64,000 nucleotides of DNA, from NCBI GenBank assembly GCA_022601195.1, contig JAHZIX010000029.1, positions 434,001-498,000 on the forward strand. The letters run 5' to 3'. The translations under genes were made by a program, and so were the position numbers. The DNA comes from Deltaproteobacteria bacterium. Its GTDB lineage: Bacteria; Acidobacteriota; Thermoanaerobaculia; Multivoradales; JAHZIX01. The notes beneath the pieces are model-generated. The model made no database searches, was not told the DNA's origin, and worked only from the letters and a program-made list of their open reading frames with translations. Shown piece by piece: positions 8,999 through 16,290 of this stretch; the stretch's first letter is position 1, and each line of letters opens with the position of its first letter.

Positions 8999-9373
8999 CT
9001 AGCCCATCAGATAGAGAAACTCCTCTTGGGCAATCTTGCCGTCTCGCACGGTGTAGAGCGCCATTTCGCGCATCTTGCTCCGCTCGCCACTTTGTTTGTT
9101 GGTGATCTCGAAGTCGAACTCTGCGGCGAATTGGTCCTGGCGATGGCCACAGAAGGGGCCGCTGACGGCGCTTGAATGAACTTCGTGGTTGTCGTACCAC
9201 CATTGGTTCTTGCCTTTGATCGCTTCGATTCCTTCCATGCGGGCTGGCATCTCCGGCATATCCTGGCCCTCGATGCTGACGATGTCATCGGCATAAAGGG
9301 TCTCGATGGCCTCCATTCCCTTTCCCTGCTGACAGAGACTGACGAGCTGCTTTCCGATCTCGAGTGCTGACAT
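8999..9373 (-). CDS. NTF2-like / SnoaL-like domain protein
   Basis: 124 residues. The pattern MSALEIGKQLVSLCQQGKGMEAIETLYADDIVSIEG (cone-forming helices then strand), the central FDFEITNKQSGE strand pair and the end YTVRDGKIAQEEFLYL match the SnoaL-like, nuclear-transport-factor-2 fold. These small cytoplasmic proteins bind hydrophobic ligands or act as isomerases, hydrolases or stress proteins; the activity here is unknown. AGGAG lies seven bases upstream of ATG. It is upstream of hyuAB on the same strand, but the inverted repeat at 8823-8858 and a separate -10-like site argue for independent units. Confidence 0.78.
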   Translation of the reverse strand: MSALEIGKQLVSLCQQGKGMEAIETLYADDIVSIEGQDMPEMPARMEGIEAIKGKNQWWYDNHEVHSSAVSGPFCGHRQDQFAAEFDFEITNKQSGERSKMREMALYTVRDGKIAQEEFLYLMG

Positions 9374-9544
9374 GGAAATCTCCTTTTCGGAATCTTGTGT
9401 TTCTTTTCTAGGTTTCTATCGACGTAGGGCGTCGCCAGAGACAGAGATGTCTATTGACTGAAGATATAGTGGCATGAGGCTCCTGACAACGTTGCGTCAG
9501 GAGACTCAGAGTTTGCGTTCGGGAAGGGGCAAGTAGGGGTGAAA

Positions 9545-9940
9545 ATGAAACGAGTAGTTTTGGGTCTTTGGATGGTTGCGGGTTGTGTTCTGTTCTGGGC
9601 AAGTCTTGTAGAGGCGGCCGAGAGTCGGACCCTGACCGGTGAGTATGTTTGGAATCGCGATGGAACCCGAGGAGCCCTAGAGGCGGTTTTTACCCCAGCT
9701 GGGGAAGGTAGCTGGGAGGTCGTTTTCTATGCCAACTTCAACGATCGGCGAGTGACCTACGAGGGAACAGCCAGAGGAAGCCTTTCGGAGGGAAGCCTCC
9801 AGGGGGAAGTGAAGAGCCAGAGCCGGCGCCAGACCTACCGGTTCTCGGGCACCTTCGATGAAGGCTCCTTCGAAGGCACTCACTCGGAAGTTAGACGGGG
9901 CTCGGATCGGCCCTTGGGGACGCTGACTCTAGGGCGGTGA
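9545..9940 (+). CDS. secreted hypothetical protein
   Basis: 131 residues starting MKRVVLGLWMVAGCVLFWAS with a signal peptide cleaved near VEAA. The mature part is a short beta-rich domain made of repeated phrases (RTLTGEYVWNRDG, YEGTARGSLSEGSLQGEVKSQ, YRFSGTFDEGSFEGTHSEV). AGGGG lies about six bases before the ATG at 9545; a GTG at 9539 is an alternative. The family was not recognised; an extracytoplasmic lipocalin-like or small barrel role is possible. Its stop codon lies inside the first unit of a 14-bp tandem repeat. Confidence 0.7.
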   Translation: MKRVVLGLWMVAGCVLFWASLVEAAESRTLTGEYVWNRDGTRGALEAVFTPAGEGSWEVVFYANFNDRRVTYEGTARGSLSEGSLQGEVKSQSRRQTYRFSGTFDEGSFEGTHSEVRRGSDRPLGTLTLGR

Positions 9941-9980
9941 CTTCAGGACGGTGACTCTAGGACGGTAAGTTCAGCGCGGT
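9925..9980 (+). repeat. four 14-bp tandem repeats starting over a stop codon
   Basis: Units GACTCTAGGGCGGT, GACTTCAGGACGGT, GACTCTAGGACGGT and AAGTTCAGCGCGGT follow each other without gaps. The gene's own TGA (9938-9940) bridges units 1 and 2. The next junctions give TGA at 9952, TAA at 9966 and TGA at 9980, which together cover all three forward frames. Confidence 0.85.
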
Positions 9981-10163
9981 GAATCAACCTAGCCAGTGCA
10001 GCTCAGGAACTCTTGGAAGGATGGTTTCGGTCTTGAAGTCATGGGGCGCCGATATGGGCGTCTTCTCTCTTGAGAAGAGTCTCGACGGGCTAGCCATCGG
10101 CGAGATTGGCCAAAGAAAGCGCCGGGCCAACCCGTGTCGGCCCGGTTGGAGCTTAGGAGCTCT

Positions 10164-10475
10164 CTAGGCGTTTTCGTCCTCGGAGTTGTCGATTCGGTCT
10201 TTGACGTTGGAAGCCGTCTCAGCCACGCTCCCAGCGATGCCAGCCGCCTTGGCTTGCACTGAGTCAACGGCGCCCTCGACTCGATCTTCCACCGCGTCCT
10301 TAATACCCCCAGCGCGTTCTTTGGCCGCGTCCGCGACGTCTCCCAGCTTTTCTACCGCGCTATCTTTCATGTCGTCTACTTTGTCCACCGCGGCGGCGGC
10401 ATTTTCTTGAACCTTGTCGACGACATCTCCGGCCAGATCCTTGGTGCGTTCCCAAAGGCCTTTTTCTTCACTCAT
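10164..10475 (-). CDS. LEA-like / YtxH-like amphipathic helical protein
   Basis: 103 residues, almost wholly Ala/Asp/Lys/Val, with roughly 11-residue amphipathic repeats (KDLAGDVVDKVQENA, VDKVDDMKDSAVEKLGDVA, AKERAGGIKDAVEDRVEGA). This is the pattern of group-3 LEA, apolipoprotein-like and CsbD/YtxH-type stress proteins, which protect membranes or proteins during drying or osmotic stress. There is no signal peptide or membrane helix. GAGGAGGAGAG stands just upstream of the ATG. The stress role is inferred from composition only. Confidence 0.7.
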   Translation of the reverse strand: MSEEKGLWERTKDLAGDVVDKVQENAAAAVDKVDDMKDSAVEKLGDVADAAKERAGGIKDAVEDRVEGAVDSVQAKAAGIAGSVAETASNVKDRIDNSEDENA

Positions 10476-10582
10476 TGAACTCTCCTCCTCACCTGCTCCG
10501 GGCCCCCAATGGCTCCGGAATACTGCCCCTAGGATACCTCGAAGGGGATGGGTTTGTCGTCAATTCTCGACCTAACGTTCCA

Positions 10583-11803
10583 TCAGGGAGGTGAGGTGTC
10601 TCCCATCACAGCGGACCATCTAGAGAAGTCGCCCGTATGGAAGTCGTCGTCAAAGATTTGTAGGCATTGGCTCGACTCCCATCCGGGAGACAAACCAGCC
10701 AGGTAAGCTCGGACCAGTGGATCCGACGAGGAGATACAGTTTCCGTCGATGAAGAGCGACACCAAGCCCTCGCCGAATGCGACGGGGATCTCGTTCGAAA
10801 GCTTATTGTTCTTGAAATTGAGCTTCGGCGACGCGCCCATGCCCGCTAGCTCAGAAGGCACGGAGCCTGAGAAGTCGTTGTCCTCGAGGATGAGCGCCTG
10901 CAGAGTGAAGTTGAAGTTCGTCACTTCCGCAGGCACCGGCCCCGAGAGATGATTTGAGCTCAGGTCGACCACTTGAACCATAGGTAGCTGTATGAGCTCC
11001 ATGGGGAAACCGCCGGTGATTTCATTGCCGGCAAGCTCGAGCAAGATTAAGTTGGGAAGACTCCCTAACTCGGCCCAAGGCACAGAGGTCAATAGGCTGT
11101 CATTCAGGTATAGAGCCTCGATTTGGGAGAGATTGCCCAGCTCAAGGGGAACCGACGAAATCCGGCTGTCCCTAAGGCTAAGATGCCTCAGATTTTGCAG
11201 GTTCCCGATCTCCGCCGGGACGGATCCCGTGAGCTCGCTACCGGTAATGGATAGAAACTCCAACTGAGCGAGATCTCCGATCTCCACCGGGATCGAACCC
11301 GGAAGATCGGTCCCTTGAATCGTTAGGTTTTCCAACTGAACCAGGTTGCCGATCTCCGGGGAAAGCGGTTCGCTGATCTGAACGTCAAACAGGTTCAAAG
11401 TGGTCAGTTGGGAAAGACCGTAAACTTCTACCGGAATAGCTCCCTGGAGGCGACGGCCGGTGAGCGCCAGAGACCGCAGTGCGGGCAAGCCTCCCAGGGC
11501 AGCTGGGAGGGTTCCGACCAGGTCAGCGCCTTGTAGAGAAAGAGACGATACCTGACCGCTAATACAGTCGACACCGGACCAGAGGCAGGGCCGGTTGGTC
11601 TGGTTCCACCCAGGGCGGAACGGACCCCAGTTGGGACCATCGAAGGCATGGTAGATCGCCAGAAGCGTTTCGCACTCTGACTGAGGGACTTCGGTTTGGA
11701 CGGCACAGTCTGTTTGAGCAGACGCGTTTAGAGGAAGAAAAATCGTCAGCCCCAGTACAAACTTTGCTCGCCAAAGGTAGGGCATTGCTCGACAAATCGT
11801 CAT
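10583..11803 (-). CDS. secreted plant-type leucine-rich-repeat protein
   Basis: 406 residues starting MTICRAMPYLWRAKFVLG, with signal peptide to NASAQ. An LRR N-cap follows (ECETLLAIYHAFDGPNW ... CLWSGVDCISGQVSSL, as in plant LRRNT_2). About ten 23-24-residue LRRs of the plant-specific type (LGxLPxLRSLxLTGxxLQGxIPxEV) run to residue ~370. The C-terminus reads IFDDDFHTGDFSRWS, an F-x-x-GD-x-S-x-WS tail often seen at the ends of secreted proteins in related bacteria. GAGGTG lies six bases before the chosen ATG; a longer frame to 11848 lacks one. It is probably an extracellular protein-binding or adhesion protein; the ligand is unknown. Confidence 0.85.
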   Translation of the reverse strand: MTICRAMPYLWRAKFVLGLTIFLPLNASAQTDCAVQTEVPQSECETLLAIYHAFDGPNWGPFRPGWNQTNRPCLWSGVDCISGQVSSLSLQGADLVGTLPAALGGLPALRSLALTGRRLQGAIPVEVYGLSQLTTLNLFDVQISEPLSPEIGNLVQLENLTIQGTDLPGSIPVEIGDLAQLEFLSITGSELTGSVPAEIGNLQNLRHLSLRDSRISSVPLELGNLSQIEALYLNDSLLTSVPWAELGSLPNLILLELAGNEITGGFPMELIQLPMVQVVDLSSNHLSGPVPAEVTNFNFTLQALILEDNDFSGSVPSELAGMGASPKLNFKNNKLSNEIPVAFGEGLVSLFIDGNCISSSDPLVRAYLAGLSPGWESSQCLQIFDDDFHTGDFSRWSAVMGDTSPP

Positions 11804-11887
11804 AAAGCACCTCGCAAAATTCGTTCGCAAGCAGGAAGGTGATGACACAATCTAGCACATACTGCCCTCGTTTTTAGCCTTGAAAAC

Positions 11888-11946
11888 CCCAGTGCCCATC
11901 GAGCCCAGTGCCCATCGAACCGAGTGCTCATTGAACCCAGTGTCCA
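11888..11946 (+). repeat. 16-bp tandem repeats upstream of the LRR gene
   Basis: CCCAGTGCCCATCGAG, CCCAGTGCCCATCGAA and CCGAGTGCTCATTGAA are consecutive 16-bp units, followed by a partial CCCAGTGTCCA. They sit 85-143 bp upstream of the LRR start. No gene runs through them that I can support. Confidence 0.8.
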
Positions 11947-12299
11947 GGGATCGACCTCCAGAATCGGAAGAAGGTCTTGGCGTCGAATCTCTTGTGAGTT
12001 CTTCGACAAGAGTCCTTGACTCACCCGAGTCCCCTAGTTCGAACCGCGGTGGAATTAGACTCGGAGTTGCTCTCTCGGTTTATTTGATGCTTTCCTTCGT
12101 TTCTCGGTCGTTCCGGCTGGTCCTCGCGCCACGCTCGTCGTTTTTGGCAGATCCATCTCTTCGAGCATAGATCTCTCGATGACTTTCTCTGGCAGTCGGC
12201 CCCAGAGGCTAAGTCTGCCGTCGCTCGACCTGTCCTTGGAATCGGGTGAGAACTTGTGGAACAGCAGCGAGCCGTCGTAGGCGTGGAGGGTCAGGAGCG
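11947..12299. other. intergenic stretch with no supported gene
   Basis: About 350 bp between the LRR promoter side and the 3' end of the sigma factor gene, which are both on the minus strand. Short overlapping frames exist on both strands but have no ribosome sites or recognisable products. I saw no clear terminator or RNA fold. Confidence 0.5.
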
Positions 12300-13631
12300 C
12301 TACCGGTGTAGCTGATCTAGCAAGAATCTGCGTACCGGTTGGCTGATGGTCAGTTCTAGAGCGCGACGGAAATGATCTTGGGCCAGATGCCTCTTTCCCA
12401 ATCGCTTGTAGAGGGCGCCAAGAGAGGCGTGAAGGGGGTAGTAGTCGGCCATTGTCGGCTGATGTTGGATTTTCTCCAAAATCTCCAAGGCAGCCTTGGG
12501 GCCCTTCACCTCAGCTAGGGCAACGGCGCGATTGAGGGCAATGACTGGAGAAGGGGTCAGGCGCTGGAGGTCGTCATAGGCTCGAAGGATAGAGGCCCAA
12601 TCGGTGTTCTCGTAGTCGGTTGCCATGGCGTGGCAAGCAGCGATTTCCGCTTGCAGGTGATAGGTGGAGATCTTTTGGCCCCGAGCAGATCTCCCGAGGT
12701 ATTCGAGGCCCTGACCGATCATTTCAGCATTCCACAGGCGACGGTCCTGCATCGGTAGGAGAATCAGGTCTCCATCGCCGTCGGAACGGGCTGGCAGCCG
12801 CGCCCCCTGGAGCAAGAAGAGGGCTGCTAGGGCCTCCGTTTCCGGGGTCTGAGTCGCCGGGTGTTCGGCCAGTAGCTCGCATAGGCGAATCGCCTCGGAA
12901 CAGAGCTCTCGACGGACCAAGGCTTCTCCCTGGTGGGAGCTATACCCTTCGTTGAACATAAGGTAGAGCACCTCGAGAACGTTGGGAAGGAGCTCCGGCA
13001 ACTGCTCTGAGGAGGGGATCTCTAAGCGCAACCCTTCGCTGCGGATGTGGCGCTTGGCACGCACTAAGCGTTGCGCGATCGTGGTGCCTCTCGTCAGGAA
13101 GGCCCGACCGATCTCGGAGGTGCTGAACCCACCAACGGTCTTGAGAATCAGAGCGGTTCGAGAGTTCTGAGGAATGCACGGGTGACAGCAGGCGAACATC
13201 AAGCGCAGCCGATCATCCCGCAGCTCCTGGGCGAAGCGAGGTTCCTCCGAAGATCCCATTCCTTCCAGCGTTCGAAAAGAACTCTGCACCGCCGGGCTTT
13301 TGTCTTTCCAGTTCCCTTGCCGGCGGAGGACGTCCAGGGCTTTGTTGCGAGCTACCCGGAGGACCCAAGCCGCTGGATTCTCTGGCACCCCTTGAAAGGG
13401 CCAGTTTTTGAGGGCCGCAATGAAGGCTTCCTGAACGACATCTTCGGCGAGGCTCAGGTTTGGCAAGCCGAAAGCACGAGTGAGAGTGGAGACCATCTGC
13501 CCGGCGTCGTGCCGGAACAGATGGTCGACGACCCGGAGGTGTACGTGGGTCTCCTGGGGAGAGGCCTGCGGCGGAGTCTCCGGGTCCGGGGCGATCCTCA
13601 GAACAGGCTGAGGGAAGGAACTGTCAGTCAT
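12300..13631 (-). CDS. ECF42-type RNA polymerase sigma factor with C-terminal extension (DUF6596)
   Basis: 443 residues from MTDSSFPQPVLRIAPDP. The sigma-70 region 2 block (LFRHDAGQMVSTLTRAFG, LAEDVVQEAFIAALKNWP, NPAAWVLRVARNKALDVLRR) and region 4 helix-turn-helix (STSEIGRAFLTRGTTIAQRLVRAKRHIR) are followed by about 220 residues of helical, TPR-like extension (AYDDLQRLTPSPVIALNRAVAL). That long tail is the mark of ECF42, whose members pair with DGPF/YCII proteins and lack a classical anti-sigma factor. The ATG overlaps the end of the upstream DGPF gene by 8 bp, so the start is well fixed and translation is coupled. The target promoters are unknown. Confidence 0.9.
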   Translation of the reverse strand: MTDSSFPQPVLRIAPDPETPPQASPQETHVHLRVVDHLFRHDAGQMVSTLTRAFGLPNLSLAEDVVQEAFIAALKNWPFQGVPENPAAWVLRVARNKALDVLRRQGNWKDKSPAVQSSFRTLEGMGSSEEPRFAQELRDDRLRLMFACCHPCIPQNSRTALILKTVGGFSTSEIGRAFLTRGTTIAQRLVRAKRHIRSEGLRLEIPSSEQLPELLPNVLEVLYLMFNEGYSSHQGEALVRRELCSEAIRLCELLAEHPATQTPETEALAALFLLQGARLPARSDGDGDLILLPMQDRRLWNAEMIGQGLEYLGRSARGQKISTYHLQAEIAACHAMATDYENTDWASILRAYDDLQRLTPSPVIALNRAVALAEVKGPKAALEILEKIQHQPTMADYYPLHASLGALYKRLGKRHLAQDHFRRALELTISQPVRRFLLDQLHR

Positions 13632-13986
13632 CGTCGTGCATTTGATCGATCTCCCGGAGCTCGATGCGGCCACCGTATTCGAGGTGAGGGCAGCCAGAGC
13701 TGATCTCGACCGCATGGTCATAGTCTCTGGCCTCAATGACAAAGAGTCCGCCCAGGACCTCCTTCGCCTCACTATAGGGACCATCCACCACTCTCAGTTG
13801 GGCTTCTGTTCGAGTGAGACTACGGCCACCTTCATCGGCCAGTTTGTGGCCATCCACGAAATGACCTTCGGCGGCGATCTTTTCTCTCCAGGCCGAATAG
13901 CGTCCGATGATGGCCTGAATCTCGTCCGGTGAAACGTCCGAAAAGTCACTGGGGTTCTCGTGTAGAAGGAGAATGAACTGAGACAT
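13624..13986 (-). CDS. YCII-related DGPF-domain protein, ECF42 partner
   Basis: 120 residues starting MSQFILLLHENPSDFSDVSP. It contains the DGPF-type motif LRVVDGPYSEAKEVLGGLFV and the terminal GGRIELREI strand of the YCII/DGPF family (dimeric alpha-beta barrel). AGGAGGT lies just before the ATG; an extended frame to 14130 has none. In ECF42 systems one or more DGPF proteins are encoded beside the sigma factor and are thought to be targets or modulators. The overlap with the sigma gene supports a single transcript. Confidence 0.88.
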   Translation of the reverse strand: MSQFILLLHENPSDFSDVSPDEIQAIIGRYSAWREKIAAEGHFVDGHKLADEGGRSLTRTEAQLRVVDGPYSEAKEVLGGLFVIEARDYDHAVEISSGCPHLEYGGRIELREIDQMHDDD

Positions 13987-14169
13987 AGGGGACCTCCTGA
14001 GTTCTTGTGATGGTCGTGAAGATATCGCGCCTGGGACAATCTCGGCGCATTCACCCACAAGACGAACCGGATTGGGTCGATTCGACATCTCAGAGAGATT
14101 CAGGGGAAAAAACTTCCTCCCGGTGGCCACATTCGTTGCCGCCGAGAGGATGGATAGGAGCGCTGAGTC

Positions 14170-14940
14170 CTAGGGCTTGGTCTTGACCTCGAAGGGTAGG
14201 GAGAGATCTTCGGAGAGGACGTTGTAGACCTTGTAAACACCGAGCATTGGAGCTTCCGGCGAGGTGTTGACTTCCATATAAGCAGTCACAGCATCGAAAC
14301 GGAAATCTGTCCGGTGGCTCATGCGCTGGGCTGGGACGAGAACTTTCAAGGTCCCATCCTGGGTCAGAACGGCAAACCCAGGGGAGTCCATAAACATGGG
14401 CATGCCAGGATTGGTGGGAGGCAAGGAGGAAGAGATTTCCCCTGGATCGATCTGCCCCACGGCGAGACCGCCGGGCACTCGCTTCTCTGGTTGAAGCAGG
14501 ACCCAATGAGTATGAAAGACGACTCCGTCGTTGGCAAAATTTCGGTCGCCGTTTTCATCCCAGAGGGGAGTGTCGTCGAAGTCCGGGTGGGAAGTGACAG
14601 CCAGAGCAACGATCCCCTCGGCCTCGCGGAAGCCGACGTCTGTGGAATCTAGGGTCGTCGGAAAGACATAGCCGAGAACCGGGGCGCCGTCCAGATTGCC
14701 TCGGGCTTCGGGTACGGTACCTCCCGCTCTACCCTCGACCCGTTGTTCGAAGACCAAGAGATCGAGTGATTTTAGATAGGTTACGGACGCTGCCTGTATC
14801 TGAAGATCTTTCGTGGCAGCAGGAATAGGGCTTCTGGCTTTCAGGGTGGCAGAAGCTTGCTCCGCATGGCCTGCCGAGGCGAGAGTGAGAGATACCAAAA
14901 CGAGACTGAAGACGGCAACGATGACGGGTGTCCTATTCAT
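14170..14940 (-). CDS. secreted hypothetical protein, putative MarR-regulon member
   Basis: 256 residues starting MNRTPVIVAVFSLVLVSLT, with a signal peptide cleaved near AGHA. The mature protein has no motif I can name; it has beta-rich phrases such as DLLVFEQRVEGRAGG, ALAVTSHPDFDDTPLWDENGD and GVVFHTHWVLL. The start is supported by GAGGAAC upstream. It lies directly downstream of the MarR-type regulator gene on the same strand. Its upstream region holds TTAGGACTACTAA, similar to the palindrome in front of marR, so it is probably controlled by that regulator. Confidence 0.65.
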   Translation of the reverse strand: MNRTPVIVAVFSLVLVSLTLASAGHAEQASATLKARSPIPAATKDLQIQAASVTYLKSLDLLVFEQRVEGRAGGTVPEARGNLDGAPVLGYVFPTTLDSTDVGFREAEGIVALAVTSHPDFDDTPLWDENGDRNFANDGVVFHTHWVLLQPEKRVPGGLAVGQIDPGEISSSLPPTNPGMPMFMDSPGFAVLTQDGTLKVLVPAQRMSHRTDFRFDAVTAYMEVNTSPEAPMLGVYKVYNVLSEDLSLPFEVKTKP

Positions 14941-14978
14941 GGTGAACGGTTCCTCTAAAGTTGGTTGAAGGATATTAA

Positions 14979-14991
14979 TTAGGACTACTAA
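14979..14991. promoter_or_regulatory. candidate MarR operator upstream of the 14170-14940 gene
   Basis: TTAGGACTACTAA, 39 bp upstream of the start codon. Its reverse complement TTAGTAGTCCTAA agrees at 10 of 13 positions with the palindrome TTCGGAGTCCGAA in front of marR itself. Confidence 0.45.
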
Positions 14992-15066
14992 TCAATCGGG
15001 ACGTGAAAATCTTGGAAAGATCTGTTGCATGGCTATGAAGTGGGCATCCTCGGGAAAACGAACGGC

Positions 15067-15693
15067 TCAGAGGGTCAGGGCTTGGCCTTCGGCGGCGGGT
15101 TGGTGATCCGGGCAGTCGAGGCGCAGGTCAGCGTTCCCGAAGGCGGTGTCCACGAAGGCGCAGTGGTGAGGAAGGGCTGTTTCGGGATGCGAAAAGGGAC
15201 GGAAGAAGGTGCAGCCGTTGCACATGCGGGCGACGGGGATTTCGCCTCGCTGTTGAAGCTCTCGAATCATGCGTTGCAGCGCCTTCATGAGAGTCTCCGC
15301 TTCTTCGGGAGGCAAGGTCTCGATGGCGCTAGCGAGAAACTCCGGCCAACCCTCCGCTCGGGTCGCTTCCTGAGAGCCTTCGGTCGTGAGGTGAAGCTCC
15401 AAAGTGCGGCGATCCTCGAGGCTGCGACGCTTCTCGACCCAGCCCTTGCGAACCAACACCGAGATCGCTTCGGAAGCCGTAGAGGCCCGAACTCCGAGGC
15501 CTGCAGCAACCGCTGCCAGAGAGATACCGGCCTGTCGGTGGATTGAGACGAGGGCTTGGCCCTGAGTCGGAGTCAAGTCTCGTGCGCTTCCTTCCTGCCA
15601 TGCCCGGTGCCGTAGAGCGATACTGATCTTGGAGAAACCGATCGCCAAGCGCCGGCTCAGGGGAGTCTGTGGAAGGTCGGTGGCGATGGGCAT
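15067..15693 (-). CDS. MarR-family transcriptional regulator with C-terminal four-Cys motif
   Basis: 208 residues. The winged helix spans roughly residues 40-110 (LTPTQGQALVSIHRQAGISLAA; recognition helix VRASTASEAISVLVRKGWVEK; wing SLEDRRTLELHLT). After the dimerisation helix the tail carries C158-x-x-C161, then H176-H177-C178 and C194. MarR proteins normally end near residue 150, so this 50-residue Cys-rich tail is extra and could bind a metal or iron-sulfur cluster, or sense redox. A near-perfect palindrome lies 26 bp upstream, which suggests autoregulation. The likely targets are itself and the next gene. Confidence 0.85.
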   Translation of the reverse strand: MPIATDLPQTPLSRRLAIGFSKISIALRHRAWQEGSARDLTPTQGQALVSIHRQAGISLAAVAAGLGVRASTASEAISVLVRKGWVEKRRSLEDRRTLELHLTTEGSQEATRAEGWPEFLASAIETLPPEEAETLMKALQRMIRELQQRGEIPVARMCNGCTFFRPFSHPETALPHHCAFVDTAFGNADLRLDCPDHQPAAEGQALTL

Positions 15694-15718
15694 TGGGAAG
15701 GATCTTTCAATTTATTAG

Positions 15719-15731
15719 TTCGGAGTCCGAA
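15719..15731. promoter_or_regulatory. candidate MarR autoregulatory operator
   Basis: TTCGGA-G-TCCGAA is a perfect 6-1-6 palindrome 26 bp upstream of the MarR gene. It is flanked by AT-rich sequence that could hold the promoter. A related site lies at 14979-14991. Confidence 0.5.
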
Positions 15732-15971
15732 TTATGTATGTTGATCGCTTATTTTGTCAACCCCCGAGCATACAGGAGGACTTCTGAGCCCAAGCTCAGG
15801 GATCGCAGCGAAGTTTGGTAACCCTTGAAATCAACGACTGGGAGCGGGCCAGTGAGAAGTTCGGGCTAAGGGTTCCGTGGGTCGCCTCGGAGGATCAGCT
15901 CCAGGGAGGGAAGTTACAAGCCTGAAGAGGTCAGGGCAGCTTGAGCGGGAGGCAATCTCATTCTTTGAGAT

Positions 15972-16000
15972 TTGCATCCAATACCATAGGGGGGTATGGT
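15972..16000 (+). promoter_or_regulatory. putative csoR-copA promoter (leaderless)
   Basis: TTGCAT (15972-15977), a 17-bp spacer and TATGGT (15995-16000). The predicted transcript start falls at about the csoR ATG (16007), and there is no Shine-Dalgarno sequence. Confidence 0.45.
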
Positions 16001-16002
16001 AT
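15981..16002. promoter_or_regulatory. CsoR operator palindrome
   Basis: ATACCATA (15981-15988), six G residues and TATGGTAT (15995-16002) form a perfect 8-6-8 palindrome. G-tract-centred inverted repeats are the usual operators of CsoR/RcnR/FrmR regulators. It covers the -10 and part of the spacer, so a bound repressor would block RNA polymerase, and copper would release it. Confidence 0.8.
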
Positions 16003-16006
16003 ATGA

Positions 16007-16285
16007 ATGAAACACGCGAACCACAGCGATCAAGTCGGCAGGCTTCGGCGTATCGAGGGGCAGGTGAAGGGGATCCTTCGCATGGTGGAGGGGCAGCGGT
16101 ACTGCATGGATATCCTGACTCAGCTCCGAGCTGCCAAGGCGGCCTTGGGGAAAGTGGAGGAGCAGGTGCTGCGGGAGCACGTCGAGCATTGTGTCGTGCA
16201 GGCCGTTCAAGGGGATGACCCGATGGAGCGGCAGGCCAAGATTGATGAGCTCTTGGATGTCGTCAGCCGATTCTCGGCCCGGTAA
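16007..16285 (+). CDS. csoR: CsoR-family copper-sensing repressor
   Basis: 92 residues, all-helical, beginning MKHANHSDQVGRLRRIEGQVKGI as in the CsoR/RcnR family. The Cu(I) ligands line up as C33, H58 and C62 (C-x24-H-x3-C), the copper-type Cys-His-Cys set. Cu(I) binding should lower DNA affinity and derepress the operon. A palindromic operator with a G6 centre ends only four bases before the ATG, and copA starts five bases after the stop, so this is a self-controlled csoR-copA operon. The ATG has no ribosome site and probably begins a leaderless message. Confidence 0.92.
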   Translation: MKHANHSDQVGRLRRIEGQVKGILRMVEGQRYCMDILTQLRAAKAALGKVEEQVLREHVEHCVVQAVQGDDPMERQAKIDELLDVVSRFSAR

Positions 16286-16290
16286 GAGCC

